Shown: positions 1-8,648 of the stretch, one piece after another | Layout: each line of letters starts with the position of its first letter | How positions within the stretch are numbered: position 1 is the stretch's first letter | Origin: a virus | Virus record (IMG/VR): IMGVR_UViG_3300048573_000244 | Location: 1 to 39,568 of that record | Length of the DNA: 39,568 nucleotides | Direction: 5' to 3' (one strand) | The notes under the pieces: model-generated | Seen by the model: only the letters and a program-made list of their open reading frames with translations | Database searches by the model: none | What the model was told of the DNA's origin: nothing | Position numbers and translations under genes: made by a program

Positions 1-127
1 ATTCACGATCACAGCGAGATGACGGATGCAGAACTTGCAGAGCGCGTCCGCAGCCTTGCCACGACACTTGCTCCTTTCCTCGTTGATGGAGCTGGAAACG
101 CTGACGCAGGCAATGAAGGCGCGGGCG
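1..127. repeat. Terminal direct repeat, left copy
   Basis: These 127 bases are identical to the last 127 bases of the window. An exact repeat of this length is what a short-read assembler leaves at the ends of a circular contig (word size 127). The molecule is therefore circular or circularly permuted, with 39441 unique bases. A true physical terminal repeat is less likely because the repeat lies inside the terminase genes. Confidence 0.9.
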
Positions 128-156
128 GCAAAGCAATCGCTGCTAGGGTTCACTGA
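1..156 (+). CDS. terS: Terminase small subunit, 3' part
   Basis: This is the C-terminal end of the protein that starts at 39202. Position 1 continues the same frame as 39442 across the circle junction. The last residues read GGKAIAARVH, followed by TGA at 154-156. The 3' end overlaps the large-subunit gene in another frame by about 70 bases, which suggests translational coupling of the two packaging subunits. The joined protein has about 131 residues. Confidence 0.85.
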   Translation: MHDHSEMTDAELAERVRSLATTLAPFLVDGAGNADAGNEGAGGKAIAARVH

Positions 157-1486
157 ATACACGAACCCGCTTTACACGCGGGCGCAGCACCACGCGCAGA
201 TCGCAGCAAAGCTAGAGGCGGTTGAGTGCGGCGAGATTGACCGGCTAATGATCTTTATGCCGCCACGGCATGGTAAATCAGAGCTGGCGAGCAAGCGGTT
301 TCCGGCATGGTGCTTAGGCCGCAACCCAACGCGCCAGATTATCGCGGCAAGTTACAACAGCGACCTTGCGAATGACTTTGGCCGCAACGTGCGCAACCTA
401 GTTGCCGAGCCTGAATTCGGGCAGGTGTTTCCGGGTGTGTCGCTGGCATCTGACAGCCAAGCGGCGAACCGAATGAACACTAACCTAGGCGGCGCTTATG
501 TTGCTGCTGGCGTTGGCACGGCGGTAACGGGGCGCGGTGCACATATTGCTTTGATTGATGACCCGTTTAAGGACCGTGAGGAAGCCGATAGCGAGCGTCG
601 GCGCGATGTGGTGTGGGATTGGTATCGTTCAACGCTCTACACGCGGCTAATGCCGGGCGGCGCGATTGTTCTAATCCAAACCCGCTGGCATGAGGATGAT
701 CTGGCGGGGCGGTTGCTTGAGCAAGAGGCTGGGCAATGGGATGTGCTGGAACTCCCTGCAATAAACAAGGCTGGCGAGGCGCTCTGGCCCGCATGGTATG
801 ACGTTGACGCTCTAGCGCGGATCAAGGCAACAATCGGCCCGCGTGAGTGGTCGGCGCTCTACCAGCAGCAACCGCAACCAGATGAAGGCACGTTCTTTCA
901 ACGGGCATGGTTCACACCGTGGTCAAAGCTTCCCGCGCTGCGGTATTATGGCACAAGCGATTATGCCGTTACCGATGGTGGCGGGGATTATACAGTCCAT
1001 AGGATTTGGGGTATTGACAGCAAGGGTGATGTTTATCGCGTTGATGGCTACCGCGAACAAGCGACCAGCGACAAGTGGATTGAGGCCAAGCTAGACCTGA
1101 TAGCCAAATACAAGCCGCTGGCATGGTTTGGCGAAGGCGGGGTGATCCAGAAGGCAATCGAGCCGATGCTGCGGCGCAGGATGCGGGAACGCAACGTGCA
1201 TTGCCGGTTGGAGTGGTTGCCAAGTGTGGCTGACAAGCCGACTAGGGCGCGTTCGTTTCAAGCTATGGCGGCAACGGGCCGGGTATTCTTCGAGCCGGGG
1301 GCAGACCTTGGCGAGCATTTGGTCTTCCCGGCGGGCAAGCATGACGATGATGTGGATTGCTCAAGTTTGATAGGCCGGGCGATTGATCAAGCGCACCCGG
1401 CGATTGTGAAGCAGCAGACAAACAAAGTCCGCCAAGATGGCTACTGGCCTAAGGCTGAAGCCGATAACGACTGGATAACGGCTTAG
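86..1486 (+). CDS. terL: Terminase large subunit
   Basis: The packaging motor ATPase and nuclease pumps DNA into the prohead through the portal and cuts the concatemer. Counting from the ATG at 86 (466 residues), the Walker A motif PPRHGKS is at about 59-65 and the Walker B motif IALIDD at about 154-159. An RNase H-like nuclease domain follows, with candidate metal ligands D292 (SDYAVT), E350 (GEGG) and the acidic run HDDDVD at 419-424. The frame is open to an ATG at 26, but that start would lie deep inside terS. The ATG at 86, or the one at 113, fits the usual TerL N-terminus better. No strong ribosome site is visible, so expression is probably coupled to terS. Confidence 0.95.
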   Translation: MELETLTQAMKARAAKQSLLGFTEYTNPLYTRAQHHAQIAAKLEAVECGEIDRLMIFMPPRHGKSELASKRFPAWCLGRNPTRQIIAASYNSDLANDFGRNVRNLVAEPEFGQVFPGVSLASDSQAANRMNTNLGGAYVAAGVGTAVTGRGAHIALIDDPFKDREEADSERRRDVVWDWYRSTLYTRLMPGGAIVLIQTRWHEDDLAGRLLEQEAGQWDVLELPAINKAGEALWPAWYDVDALARIKATIGPREWSALYQQQPQPDEGTFFQRAWFTPWSKLPALRYYGTSDYAVTDGGGDYTVHRIWGIDSKGDVYRVDGYREQATSDKWIEAKLDLIAKYKPLAWFGEGGVIQKAIEPMLRRRMRERNVHCRLEWLPSVADKPTRARSFQAMAATGRVFFEPGADLGEHLVFPAGKHDDDVDCSSLIGRAIDQAHPAIVKQQTNKVRQDGYWPKAEADNDWITA

Positions 1487-1494
1487 GAGGAATG

Positions 1495-3321
1495 ATGAAT
1501 AACACCTCCTACCACACCGAGCTTGTACGCAAGTTTGAATCGTCAGAAGAGGCGAGCCAGACCGCGCGCAGTGAGGCGGAAAAGGCCCGTGATTACTATG
1601 ACGGCAGGCAGCTAACCCCCGATCAGATCAAGGCGTTGCAAAAGCGCAAGCAGCCGATTGTGATTGAGAACCTGATCCGGCCAAAGGTTGAATTTCTGTG
1701 CGGGCTTGAACGGCAGGGGCGGACTGACCCTAAGGCCTACCCGCGCACCGCTGCACATGACGACGACGCGAACGCGGTAACGGACGCGCTACGCTATGTG
1801 ACCGAGGACCAGGACTTTCCGATAAAGCGTTCGGGCGTGTTTCAAAACATGCTGGTTGAAGGCTTTGGCGGGCTTGAGGTCTTTGCGGAACAGGGCAAGG
1901 CTGGCATTGATCCGAAGTTGAAGGCGCTGGATTGGGACCGCCTGTTCTTTGATCCGCACAGCTCCAAGGCTGATTTCAGTGACGCTAGCTACCTCGGCTA
2001 TGTCACATGGATGGATATTGAGGAGGCAAAGCGTCGCTGGCCTGAGAGTGAGGCCATCCTTGATGCAACCTTGAACAAAGGTAGTTCGTCCGCTTCAGAC
2101 ACCTATGACGACAAGCCCAAGTGGGCGAATTGGGGGGATACCAAGCGTCGCCGCGTCCGGATTGTCACGATCTATGACCGCTGCCGTGGCGATTGGGAGC
2201 GTGGTGTCTTTACGCTGAGCGGCGAGTTGGAAGCGATGGCTGCTTCGCCGTTTGTCGATGAAGACGGCAAGCCCGAATGCGCGCTGATTCTGCAATCGGC
2301 CTATGTGGACCGTGACAACGACCGCTACGGCCCGGTGCGCGATTACATGACGCTTCAGGATGAAGTGAACAAGCGCCGGTCGCGGTTTCTACACCTGTCG
2401 AATAGTCGCCCGATCCGGGTTGACCCGGCAAGCGGTCTTGATCCTGAAGAAGCGCGCAAGGAGTTCAACCGGCCTGATGGTGTCCTGATTGCGGCGCAAG
2501 GCGAGGTAGAAGACTTAAGCAGCCAGACAATGGCCGCTGGTCACTTCAACCTGCTGGCAGAGGCCAAGGACGCAATCAAGGCAGTCGGCCCTAACGCAAC
2601 TATGCAGGGCAAGTCTGGGCAGGATCAATCGGGCAAGGCAATCTCACTGCTGCAACAGGGCGGGATGACTGAAATGGCCCCGCTGCTGGACAACCTGCGG
2701 CATTTCAATATTCGCGTTTACCGGGCAATCTGGAATCGCATTCGCCAGTTCTGGAATGAGGAACGTTGGGTGCGGGTGACGGACGACGAAAAGAACGTGC
2801 GGTTTGTCGGGATGAATACCACGCAAGGCGCGCTGGCAGCGGTCAAGTTGCGCGATGCGATGAAGGCGGGCCAGATCGATCAGCAAACCGCACAGCAGTA
2901 CGCCATGCAGCTTCAGGCTGACCCGGCGATGCAGCAGCCCGCTAATGTCATTGCTGAGCTTGATGTCGATATTCAGATCGAAGAGGTCCAGGATTCGCCG
3001 ACGCTGCAAATTGAGCAATTTGACCAGTTGACCAAGCTTGCCCCGATGGCTCCGCCGCAATACGTCCCGACGCTGTTTGAGATGCTGATTGAAGCGTCAA
3101 GCCTGCGCAACAAGGACAAGCTGCGGGAGATTATGGACCAAGCCAAGCAGGCCCCGCCCGATCCGGCGCAGGAGCAAATGAAGCAGATCGCGATGAGGGC
3201 TGAGACTGCCAACATCGAAAAGACGCAGAGCGAAACGGCTGAGAACGCGGCGCAGGTGCAGGCCATCATGGCGGGCATCACGACCGACGCGATGCAGGCC
3301 GGATATTCGCAAGCAGCTTAG
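1495..3321 (+). CDS. Portal protein (P22 gp1-like)
   Basis: The dodecameric portal forms the DNA channel at one vertex, docks the terminase and later holds the tail. The protein has about 608 residues and begins with a charged coiled-coil segment. It contains the stretch SGKAISLLQQGG, typical of P22-type portals, and ends in a long Gln/Ala-rich helical tail that suits the barrel of this portal family. AGGAGG at 1485-1490 overlaps the terL stop. The ATG at 1495 has better spacing than the adjacent one at 1492. It sits directly behind terL and before the scaffold, as in P22-like phages. Confidence 0.9.
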   Translation: MNNTSYHTELVRKFESSEEASQTARSEAEKARDYYDGRQLTPDQIKALQKRKQPIVIENLIRPKVEFLCGLERQGRTDPKAYPRTAAHDDDANAVTDALRYVTEDQDFPIKRSGVFQNMLVEGFGGLEVFAEQGKAGIDPKLKALDWDRLFFDPHSSKADFSDASYLGYVTWMDIEEAKRRWPESEAILDATLNKGSSSASDTYDDKPKWANWGDTKRRRVRIVTIYDRCRGDWERGVFTLSGELEAMAASPFVDEDGKPECALILQSAYVDRDNDRYGPVRDYMTLQDEVNKRRSRFLHLSNSRPIRVDPASGLDPEEARKEFNRPDGVLIAAQGEVEDLSSQTMAAGHFNLLAEAKDAIKAVGPNATMQGKSGQDQSGKAISLLQQGGMTEMAPLLDNLRHFNIRVYRAIWNRIRQFWNEERWVRVTDDEKNVRFVGMNTTQGALAAVKLRDAMKAGQIDQQTAQQYAMQLQADPAMQQPANVIAELDVDIQIEEVQDSPTLQIEQFDQLTKLAPMAPPQYVPTLFEMLIEASSLRNKDKLREIMDQAKQAPPDPAQEQMKQIAMRAETANIEKTQSETAENAAQVQAIMAGITTDAMQAGYSQAA

Positions 3322-3348
3322 AGTTTCACCGCCGTCAAGGCGTGGAAG

Positions 3349-3402
3349 GTGCCGCCGACCAACGGGCGTTTAGAAGTGCCGCCGACTTTAACGGGCGTTT
3401 GA
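3349..3402 (+). repeat. Imperfect tandem duplication before the scaffold gene
   Basis: Two neighbouring copies of about 27 bases each read GTGCCGCCGAC followed by AACGGGCGTTT. The second copy carries two extra T residues. They fill most of the space between the portal stop and the preferred scaffold start. The frame stays open through the repeat from a GTG at 3342, so an N-terminally longer scaffold is possible. Confidence 0.7.
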
Positions 3403-3410
3403 GGGAAATC

Positions 3411-4163
3411 ATGGACGACTTGGACGCAATCCTGAATGGGGAAGACACTTCTGCGCCGATTGAAGCTGAAGCCGCACCGCAGCCTGAAACGATAGGGCAA
3501 CCGCGCGACGAAAGCGGAAAGTTTGCGCCGAAATCAACGGGCGAAACGCAGGAAACTGTGAACGCGGTGCCGCCGACCGAAGAACCTCAAATGGTGCCGA
3601 TCAAGGCGAAACAGGATGAAGTGCGCAAGCGGCAAGAGGCCGAAGCGCGCATTCAAGCCCTCGAAGTACAGATTGCATCGTTTCAAAAGGAACCTGCTGC
3701 GCCCCCGCCTTCCATTTGGGAGGATGAACAGGGCGCATTCCAGCATTACGGCTCACAAGTCGTCACCACGGCAGTTGAACAGGCGGAACTTCGTTCCACT
3801 GTGCGAATGTCTGAAATGATGATGCGCCAGAATACGCCGGACTTTGACGAGATGAAGGACGTTTACCTTCAGTTGGAGCGGGACAATCCTTCGCTTGGGC
3901 AACAGGTCATGGCCGACCCGCACCCGTGGAACAAGGCGTACCAAATCGCTCAAAACCACACCCGGATGCAGACACTCGGTGCAACCAATGTTGCAGAGCT
4001 TGAAACGAAACTGCGGGCAGAGATCATGGCTGAATTGCAGGCACAACCTGCGGTGACGCCTAACCTCCCCGCTTCACTTGCGGACGCTCAGTCATCGCGT
4101 GTGGCTTCAAACGCCCCGCGCGGCCCATTGTCGCTTGAAGAGATTTTGAACGGCAAGGGTTAA
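3411..4163 (+). CDS. Head scaffolding protein (putative)
   Basis: This protein has about 250 residues and lies between portal and coat, the usual scaffold position. Scaffolds guide coat assembly and leave the head afterwards. The sequence suits this role: it is very acidic at the N-terminus, rich in Glu, Gln and Ala, has a predicted coiled coil around IQALEVQIASFQKE, and shows no enzymatic motif. The ATG at 3411 follows GAGGGAAATC. A GTG at 3342 in the same frame would add 23 residues encoded by a tandem repeat and has a poorer ribosome site. The assignment rests on position and composition. Confidence 0.75.
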   Translation: MDDLDAILNGEDTSAPIEAEAAPQPETIGQPRDESGKFAPKSTGETQETVNAVPPTEEPQMVPIKAKQDEVRKRQEAEARIQALEVQIASFQKEPAAPPPSIWEDEQGAFQHYGSQVVTTAVEQAELRSTVRMSEMMMRQNTPDFDEMKDVYLQLERDNPSLGQQVMADPHPWNKAYQIAQNHTRMQTLGATNVAELETKLRAEIMAELQAQPAVTPNLPASLADAQSSRVASNAPRGPLSLEEILNGKG

Positions 4164-4166
4164 TTT

Positions 4167-4182
4167 GACGCTGTGAAGCGTC
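4167..4182 (+). promoter_or_regulatory. GNRA-capped hairpin in the coat-gene leader
   Basis: GACGCT, the loop GTGA and AGCGTC form a perfect 6-bp stem with a GNRA-class tetraloop. It lies between the scaffold stop and the coat start. It has no T run, so it is more likely an RNA processing or stability element for the abundant coat message than a terminator. Confidence 0.45.
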
Positions 4183-4227
4183 CGCTCCCACCACGCGGTT
4201 AATCCCGCAAGAGATGGATTTTTCATC

Positions 4228-5271
4228 ATGGCATTTACCACTGTACAGGCGGCTAACGTCGAAGAGCTTTGGGACAATGATTTCTTCAAGTCCTACGTCC
4301 GTGCCAACCGCTTCAAGCGCTACATGGGCACCACCGAAAACAGCATTATCCAGACCAAGGGTGATCTGACCAAAAAGGCTGGCGATGGAATTACAATTCC
4401 GCTGATCACCGAACTGACCGGCGGCGGTCAGACCGGTAACGGCCTGCTGGAAGGCAACGAAGAGGCGCTGGGCAACTACGGTCACAAGATCGATGTTGCC
4501 ACCCTGCGTCACGCTGTGGCGGTCACTGACAACGACCAGCAGTTCACCGGCATTCCGCTCCGCGATGCGAGCAAGGAAATGCTGAAGCTGTGGGCCATGT
4601 CGAAGTTGCGCACTGACATCATTACGGCGCTGGGTTCAAAGTCGGGAACGGCTTACGGATCGGCATCGGAAGGCGTTAAGGATGCGTGGCTGGTTGCCAA
4701 CTCGGATCGCGTGATGTTTGGCGATGGCAGTGTGGGCGGTTATACCGACCATTCGGCTGACTTGCTGCTCGTTACCGCTTCGATGAAGCTGACCAAGGAA
4801 GTTGTTTCCAAGGCCAAGGCCCGCGCTGAGCAGGCCAGCCCCAAGATTCGGCCCGTCACGGTTGGTGAAGACAGCGAGACGTTCGTGATGTTTGCGGATG
4901 CTCGCGCATTCCGTGACCTCAAGCTTGACCTGGCGACTTCGCTGCAAAATGCGCAGGAACGCGGCGACAGCAACCCGCTGTGGAATGACGGTGACCTGAT
5001 GTGGGATGGCGTTGTCATCCGCAAGATTCAGGAAATCGCCACCTTGGGCGCAGTCGGTGCGGCATCGGCGCTGGTTTCGCCTTACTTCCTGTGCGGTGCG
5101 CAGTCGTTGGGCGTTGCTTGGGCGCAGATGACCAAATCGACCACCGACACGCGGGACTACGGTTTCGTAAAGGGTGTTGGTATTCACGAAATGCGCGGCG
5201 TGGAAAAGCTGATTTACAACGGCAAGGACCACGGCGTGTTTACCGGGTATGTCGGCGCTCTGGCGCTGTAA
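4228..5271 (+). CDS. Major capsid protein (N4 gp56/DUF4043-like)
   Basis: This is the HK97-fold coat protein that builds the icosahedral head. At 347 residues it fits the N4-gp56 family. The segment GDGITIPLITELTGG (residues 53-67), LLEGNEEAL (73-81) and the following ATLRHAVAVTDNDQQF are the family hallmarks as I know them. It sits directly after the scaffold, has a hairpin in its leader and is followed by a strong terminator, which suggests independent high-level expression. The ribosome site is weak (an AGAG far upstream). The family assignment is by eye; the role as coat is well supported by order. Confidence 0.88.
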   Translation: MAFTTVQAANVEELWDNDFFKSYVRANRFKRYMGTTENSIIQTKGDLTKKAGDGITIPLITELTGGGQTGNGLLEGNEEALGNYGHKIDVATLRHAVAVTDNDQQFTGIPLRDASKEMLKLWAMSKLRTDIITALGSKSGTAYGSASEGVKDAWLVANSDRVMFGDGSVGGYTDHSADLLLVTASMKLTKEVVSKAKARAEQASPKIRPVTVGEDSETFVMFADARAFRDLKLDLATSLQNAQERGDSNPLWNDGDLMWDGVVIRKIQEIATLGAVGAASALVSPYFLCGAQSLGVAWAQMTKSTTDTRDYGFVKGVGIHEMRGVEKLIYNGKDHGVFTGYVGALAL

Positions 5272-5277
5272 TGGGCT

Positions 5278-5310
5278 GGGCGGGGGTTTGCGCTCCCGCC
5301 CTTTCCTTTC
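5278..5310 (+). terminator. Rho-independent terminator after the coat gene
   Basis: GGGCGGG (5278-5284) pairs perfectly with CCCGCCC (5295-5301) across a 10-base loop and is followed by TTTCCTTTC. It starts seven bases after the coat stop codon. Partial termination here would lower expression of the fibre and tail genes relative to coat. Confidence 0.8.
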
Positions 5311-5322
5311 GGGGGGTGACAC

Positions 5323-6339
5323 ATGGCAACAATCGTCACCCGTGCCGGTAAGGGCAGCGAACTAACACATGCCGAAGTTGACGCGAATTTCACGAACCTG
5401 AATACCGACAAGGTTGAGGCGGCAAGTCTGGCGGCGGTAGCGATTAGTGGCGCATATGCCGATTTAACGGGCATCCCGGCATCATTCACACCATCGGCCC
5501 ACGTTCACACCATTGCCAACGTCACCGGCCTGCAAACGGCGCTGGACGGGAAACAGGCGGCGGGTAGTTATGCGGCGGCAGTCCACGGGCATGTGATTGC
5601 CGATGTTACAGGATTGCAGACTGCGCTAGATGGCAAACAGGCGGCGGGGTCATATCAACCCCTCGCGGCGGTCCTGACGGCGACTACGGCCAGCTTCACC
5701 ACGGCGCAAGAGAGCAAGCTTGCCGGGATCGCGGCGGGTGCGACGGTCAACGCGGCTGACGCGGCTTTGCGGGACCGGTCAACGCATACGGGGACGCAGG
5801 CGGCGGGAACTATTACAGGGTTGGCAGCGATTGCGACAACGGGCAACGCGGCTGATCTGGACCCGCTATTTGCGAGTACTGTGCTGGGCAACCCGGACGG
5901 CATTTCGGGGCCGGTGCAAGAAATCGGGTTTGGCGACTTTGGCAACCTGATCCCCGTTTTTAGCGATTTCGATAACGGCACCGTGCCTGCATCCGGCGGC
6001 GGCGGGACAAAGTTTCTTCGCGATGATGCGGTTTGGGTAGTTCCGGGTGGTGGGGGCGGTGCAACATACGGCACGGCAACAATCGACTTCGGCGCGTTTC
6101 CCGGATCGAATGAAGCATTGGTTACGTTTGCCGATACGGGCGTGGGCGCGGGGTCAAAGGTGCAAGCGTGGATTATGGCCGACGGTGTGACCATCGATCA
6201 TGACGCGGCGGACCATCGCTACGCGCCTATCCTTTTCTCACTGTCGGCATTGCCTACGGCGGGGGTTGGCGGCACGATCTACGCGCGCTCATTTTATGAA
6301 ATGCAGGGGACGTTTGCTGTCCGTTGGTCTTGGGCTTAA
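5323..6339 (+). CDS. Fibre-like virion protein with repeats
   Basis: The protein has 338 residues. The N-terminus (GSELTHAEVDANFTNLNTD) is the start typical of many phage fibre proteins. It is followed by two copies of VTGLQTALDGKQAAGSY at about 66-110, a repeat common in trimeric fibres and head fibres. The middle is Ala/Gly-rich and the C-terminal 100 residues look beta-rich. GGGGGG just before the ATG serves as ribosome site. Its position right after coat could mean a head fibre or decoration protein; a tail-attached fibre is the alternative. Confidence 0.75.
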   Translation: MATIVTRAGKGSELTHAEVDANFTNLNTDKVEAASLAAVAISGAYADLTGIPASFTPSAHVHTIANVTGLQTALDGKQAAGSYAAAVHGHVIADVTGLQTALDGKQAAGSYQPLAAVLTATTASFTTAQESKLAGIAAGATVNAADAALRDRSTHTGTQAAGTITGLAAIATTGNAADLDPLFASTVLGNPDGISGPVQEIGFGDFGNLIPVFSDFDNGTVPASGGGGTKFLRDDAVWVVPGGGGGATYGTATIDFGAFPGSNEALVTFADTGVGAGSKVQAWIMADGVTIDHDAADHRYAPILFSLSALPTAGVGGTIYARSFYEMQGTFAVRWSWA

Positions 6340-6351
6340 GAGGGATTAGAA

Positions 6352-7836
6352 ATGGCATTTCCTAGCACTATCGCAGGCGTTACCGGCAACTTGGTGGAAT
6401 CCACTGATAACCAGTTGCACGTCCGCCCTGAAACCGATGTGACGACTAACCCTTCGCGAGTGGGTGCGGTCAAGTTTTATGGCGAGAATGACGGCGGCGA
6501 TTTGACTGGCGCGGTAAACCTTCGCTCGCCAGAAGTTGACGTTGACTATCGCTTGCGGGTTTCGCAGGATTTGATCCTCGACGAAGAGGTGTTCAACTAC
6601 ACCGCGCAAAACACCGGCAAGCATCAATATCTGACCACGACCATGACGAACACATGGACGGCGGGGCAGCTCACGACGAACGCGACTTCAATTACAACCG
6701 TAAATACCGGGACGCAGCTCGCAACCTATGCGCAGTTTCCTAACACAGGGACAACTACGCTTTCGGCAGATACGGAAGTCGGCTTTTCGGCGCAGCCTAC
6801 TACAAATACGTTTGTCGAATTTGGCCTTGGGCTTGCTGGCACCGCTTTGGTTGCACCGGGTGATGGTGTGTTTTTCCGATTGAACGCTGCTGGCCTGCAA
6901 GGGATTGCCTCGTTCAACGGCACAGAAACTAGCACGGGCGTTTTCCCGCTATCGGGCGGCACTGGAACGTGGGCCTATACCAGCAACAAACGCTACCAGT
7001 TCATTTGCTACATGGGCGGGGTCGAGGCACAGTTTTGGGTAAATGACGGGGCCGGGGCTGTCATGCTCGGATCAATCCCACTGCCCGCCGCGCAAGGCCG
7101 TATTTGCATGGCGGCGGGGATGCAGTATTTCTTCAAACACCGGATTGTCGGCGGCGCGGCAAGCGGTGCCATGCAGGCGTTCTTGGGGGCTTATGGGGTC
7201 CGGCAGGGCGGGACCAACAACACCACCACCATTTCGACCGCTGGCAACCGGCTCTACGGCCCGTATTCGGGGTTATCGGGCGGCACTATGGGTAGCCTTG
7301 CCATCTATCCTAACAGCACTAACCCTACCGCCGCCGTACCAACTAACACCACGGCAGCGCTAGGCTCTGGCCTTGGCGGGCAGTTCTGGGAAACGGTATC
7401 GCTCGCGGTCAATACGGACGGGATCATTTCCAGTTATCAGGTTCCGGCGGGGACTGTGAACGTACCGGGGCGGAGGCTGGTTATTCGCGGGATTGGCCTT
7501 ATGTCCTACGTCCAGACCGTAGTGGTTGGCGGGCCGTATGTGGCGCAATATAGCCTCGCGTTCGGGCATACTGCCGTTTCACTGGCAACGGCTGAGGGCG
7601 CTTCAACAAAAGCTGCGCGACGCTTGCCGCTGGCAGGGTTGACGCAGGTTGTCACTGCTGCACAAGCCGCTAGCACAATTGTTTCGCAGCCCGGTGATAG
7701 CTATATGGACCTTGGTGACGCGCCTGTTTTTGTAAACCCCGGCGAGTTCGTCCAGCTTGTAACCAAACACATCGGCACGGCTGGCACAACCGGCGTGGTG
7801 GCGCACGTGGTGACGTTCGTTTACGGTTGGGAATAA
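6352..7836 (+). CDS. Virion structural protein, beta-rich, unknown
   Basis: The 494-residue protein is rich in Thr, Gly, Ala and Val and low in charge, as expected for an all-beta virion surface protein. Residues about 75-300 look like a lectin/jelly-roll segment (GVFFRLNAAGLQGIASFNG, then RYQFICYMGG with VEAQFWVNDG). A second beta domain follows to the end. There are no catalytic motifs or transmembrane segments. It starts just after the fibre-like gene with AGAGGG upstream and overlaps the next small gene by one base. A head-fibre partner or decoration role is inferred from context only. Confidence 0.7.
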   Translation: MAFPSTIAGVTGNLVESTDNQLHVRPETDVTTNPSRVGAVKFYGENDGGDLTGAVNLRSPEVDVDYRLRVSQDLILDEEVFNYTAQNTGKHQYLTTTMTNTWTAGQLTTNATSITTVNTGTQLATYAQFPNTGTTTLSADTEVGFSAQPTTNTFVEFGLGLAGTALVAPGDGVFFRLNAAGLQGIASFNGTETSTGVFPLSGGTGTWAYTSNKRYQFICYMGGVEAQFWVNDGAGAVMLGSIPLPAAQGRICMAAGMQYFFKHRIVGGAASGAMQAFLGAYGVRQGGTNNTTTISTAGNRLYGPYSGLSGGTMGSLAIYPNSTNPTAAVPTNTTAALGSGLGGQFWETVSLAVNTDGIISSYQVPAGTVNVPGRRLVIRGIGLMSYVQTVVVGGPYVAQYSLAFGHTAVSLATAEGASTKAARRLPLAGLTQVVTAAQAASTIVSQPGDSYMDLGDAPVFVNPGEFVQLVTKHIGTAGTTGVVAHVVTFVYGWE

Positions 7837-8024
7837 TGACCGGCTACGTCGCCCCCGGATATTGGGCTTACGGTTACGCAGAGGGCGAGGTCGTTTCGAT
7901 TGTTATCCGGGGGCCGGGGCGTCATATCGGCTTTCAAGGTATAGACCGTTCTATTTCGTCACGTTCCATCAACCGCGCGGCAACAGGGGGCCGTTCCGCG
8001 CGCACATCGGTAGGGAGGCGCTAA
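7836..8024 (+). CDS. Small basic protein of the tail module
   Basis: This 62-residue protein starts inside the TAATG overlap with the preceding stop. Its first third is aromatic and Gly-rich (GYVAPGYWAYGYAEGE), and the rest is basic and Ser/Arg-rich. The N-terminal Gly/Tyr/Trp pattern is seen in short phage proteins next to tail completion genes. I do not recognise a family. Tight coupling on both sides suggests a virion or assembly role. Confidence 0.6.
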   Translation: MTGYVAPGYWAYGYAEGEVVSIVIRGPGRHIGFQGIDRSISSRSINRAATGGRSARTSVGRR

Positions 8025-8648
8025 GTGGCACTGACATTGACTGCAAAGCCCTCTGGCGCTGATTATACCTACACCTATACCGTGCCGGTTGCGGAAGGTG
8101 ACAGCCTTGCATCCTACACACTGGTAGCAACGGATTGCGTAATCCTAGCGGATGAATCCAGCGGCAATGACATTATTTTTATGGTGTCCGGCGGGGTCGA
8201 TGGCACGTCCGGGGTGATTGAACTAGAGGCGCTGACTGGTAACAGTGAAGTGCTGCCCGAAACGCTCTATATCCCGATCACCGCAACGCAGGCAGGCCCG
8301 ACCAAAGCTAGCGGCGTAATCGAATTTGCGCTGCGTAAAGTGTTTGGTAACGGGGCATCAATTGACGCAGCGGCGGGGGCTGACGCACTTGAGCGCCTAA
8401 ACGATATGGTTGCGTTCTTTGAAGTGTCCGGGGCTTCCGTTGGTTGCCCTATGCCGCTTGAGGAAGGCACTGATTTACTCATTCCAAGCTGGAAGCTTCA
8501 GGCGCTCAAATACGGGCTGACCGTGCGCTGTGCTGAGCATTACGGACGCGAATTGACAGGTGATGTGCTGTTGAACGCACGCACCGGGTTGCAGCAGTTG
8601 AAGCACTCCAACCTGCCTGCTGACCGGGTTGGCACGGAATACTATTGA
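8025..8648 (+). CDS. Head-tail connector, P22 gp4-like
   Basis: In P22, gp4 attaches to the portal after packaging and stabilises packaged DNA. The C-terminal two thirds of this 207-residue protein resemble gp4 (helical segment EFALRKVFGNGASIDAA, then LERLNDMVAFFEVSG, LIPSWKLQALKYGLTVRCAEHYG). Residues 1-90 form an extra beta-rich domain (TLTAKPSGADYTYTYTVPV) that I do not recall in P22 gp4. The GTG start at 8025 follows GGGAGG (8013-8018). The gene order gp4 then gp10 matches P22. Confidence 0.75.
   Translation: MALTLTAKPSGADYTYTYTVPVAEGDSLASYTLVATDCVILADESSGNDIIFMVSGGVDGTSGVIELEALTGNSEVLPETLYIPITATQAGPTKASGVIEFALRKVFGNGASIDAAAGADALERLNDMVAFFEVSGASVGCPMPLEEGTDLLIPSWKLQALKYGLTVRCAEHYGRELTGDVLLNARTGLQQLKHSNLPADRVGTEYY

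Noticed and set aside
4636-5322. A 228-codon minus-strand frame opposite the coat gene
   Set aside because: It is the mirror of a well-supported coat gene in a GC-rich genome, where long antisense frames are common. It has no ribosome site and no recognisable domain.
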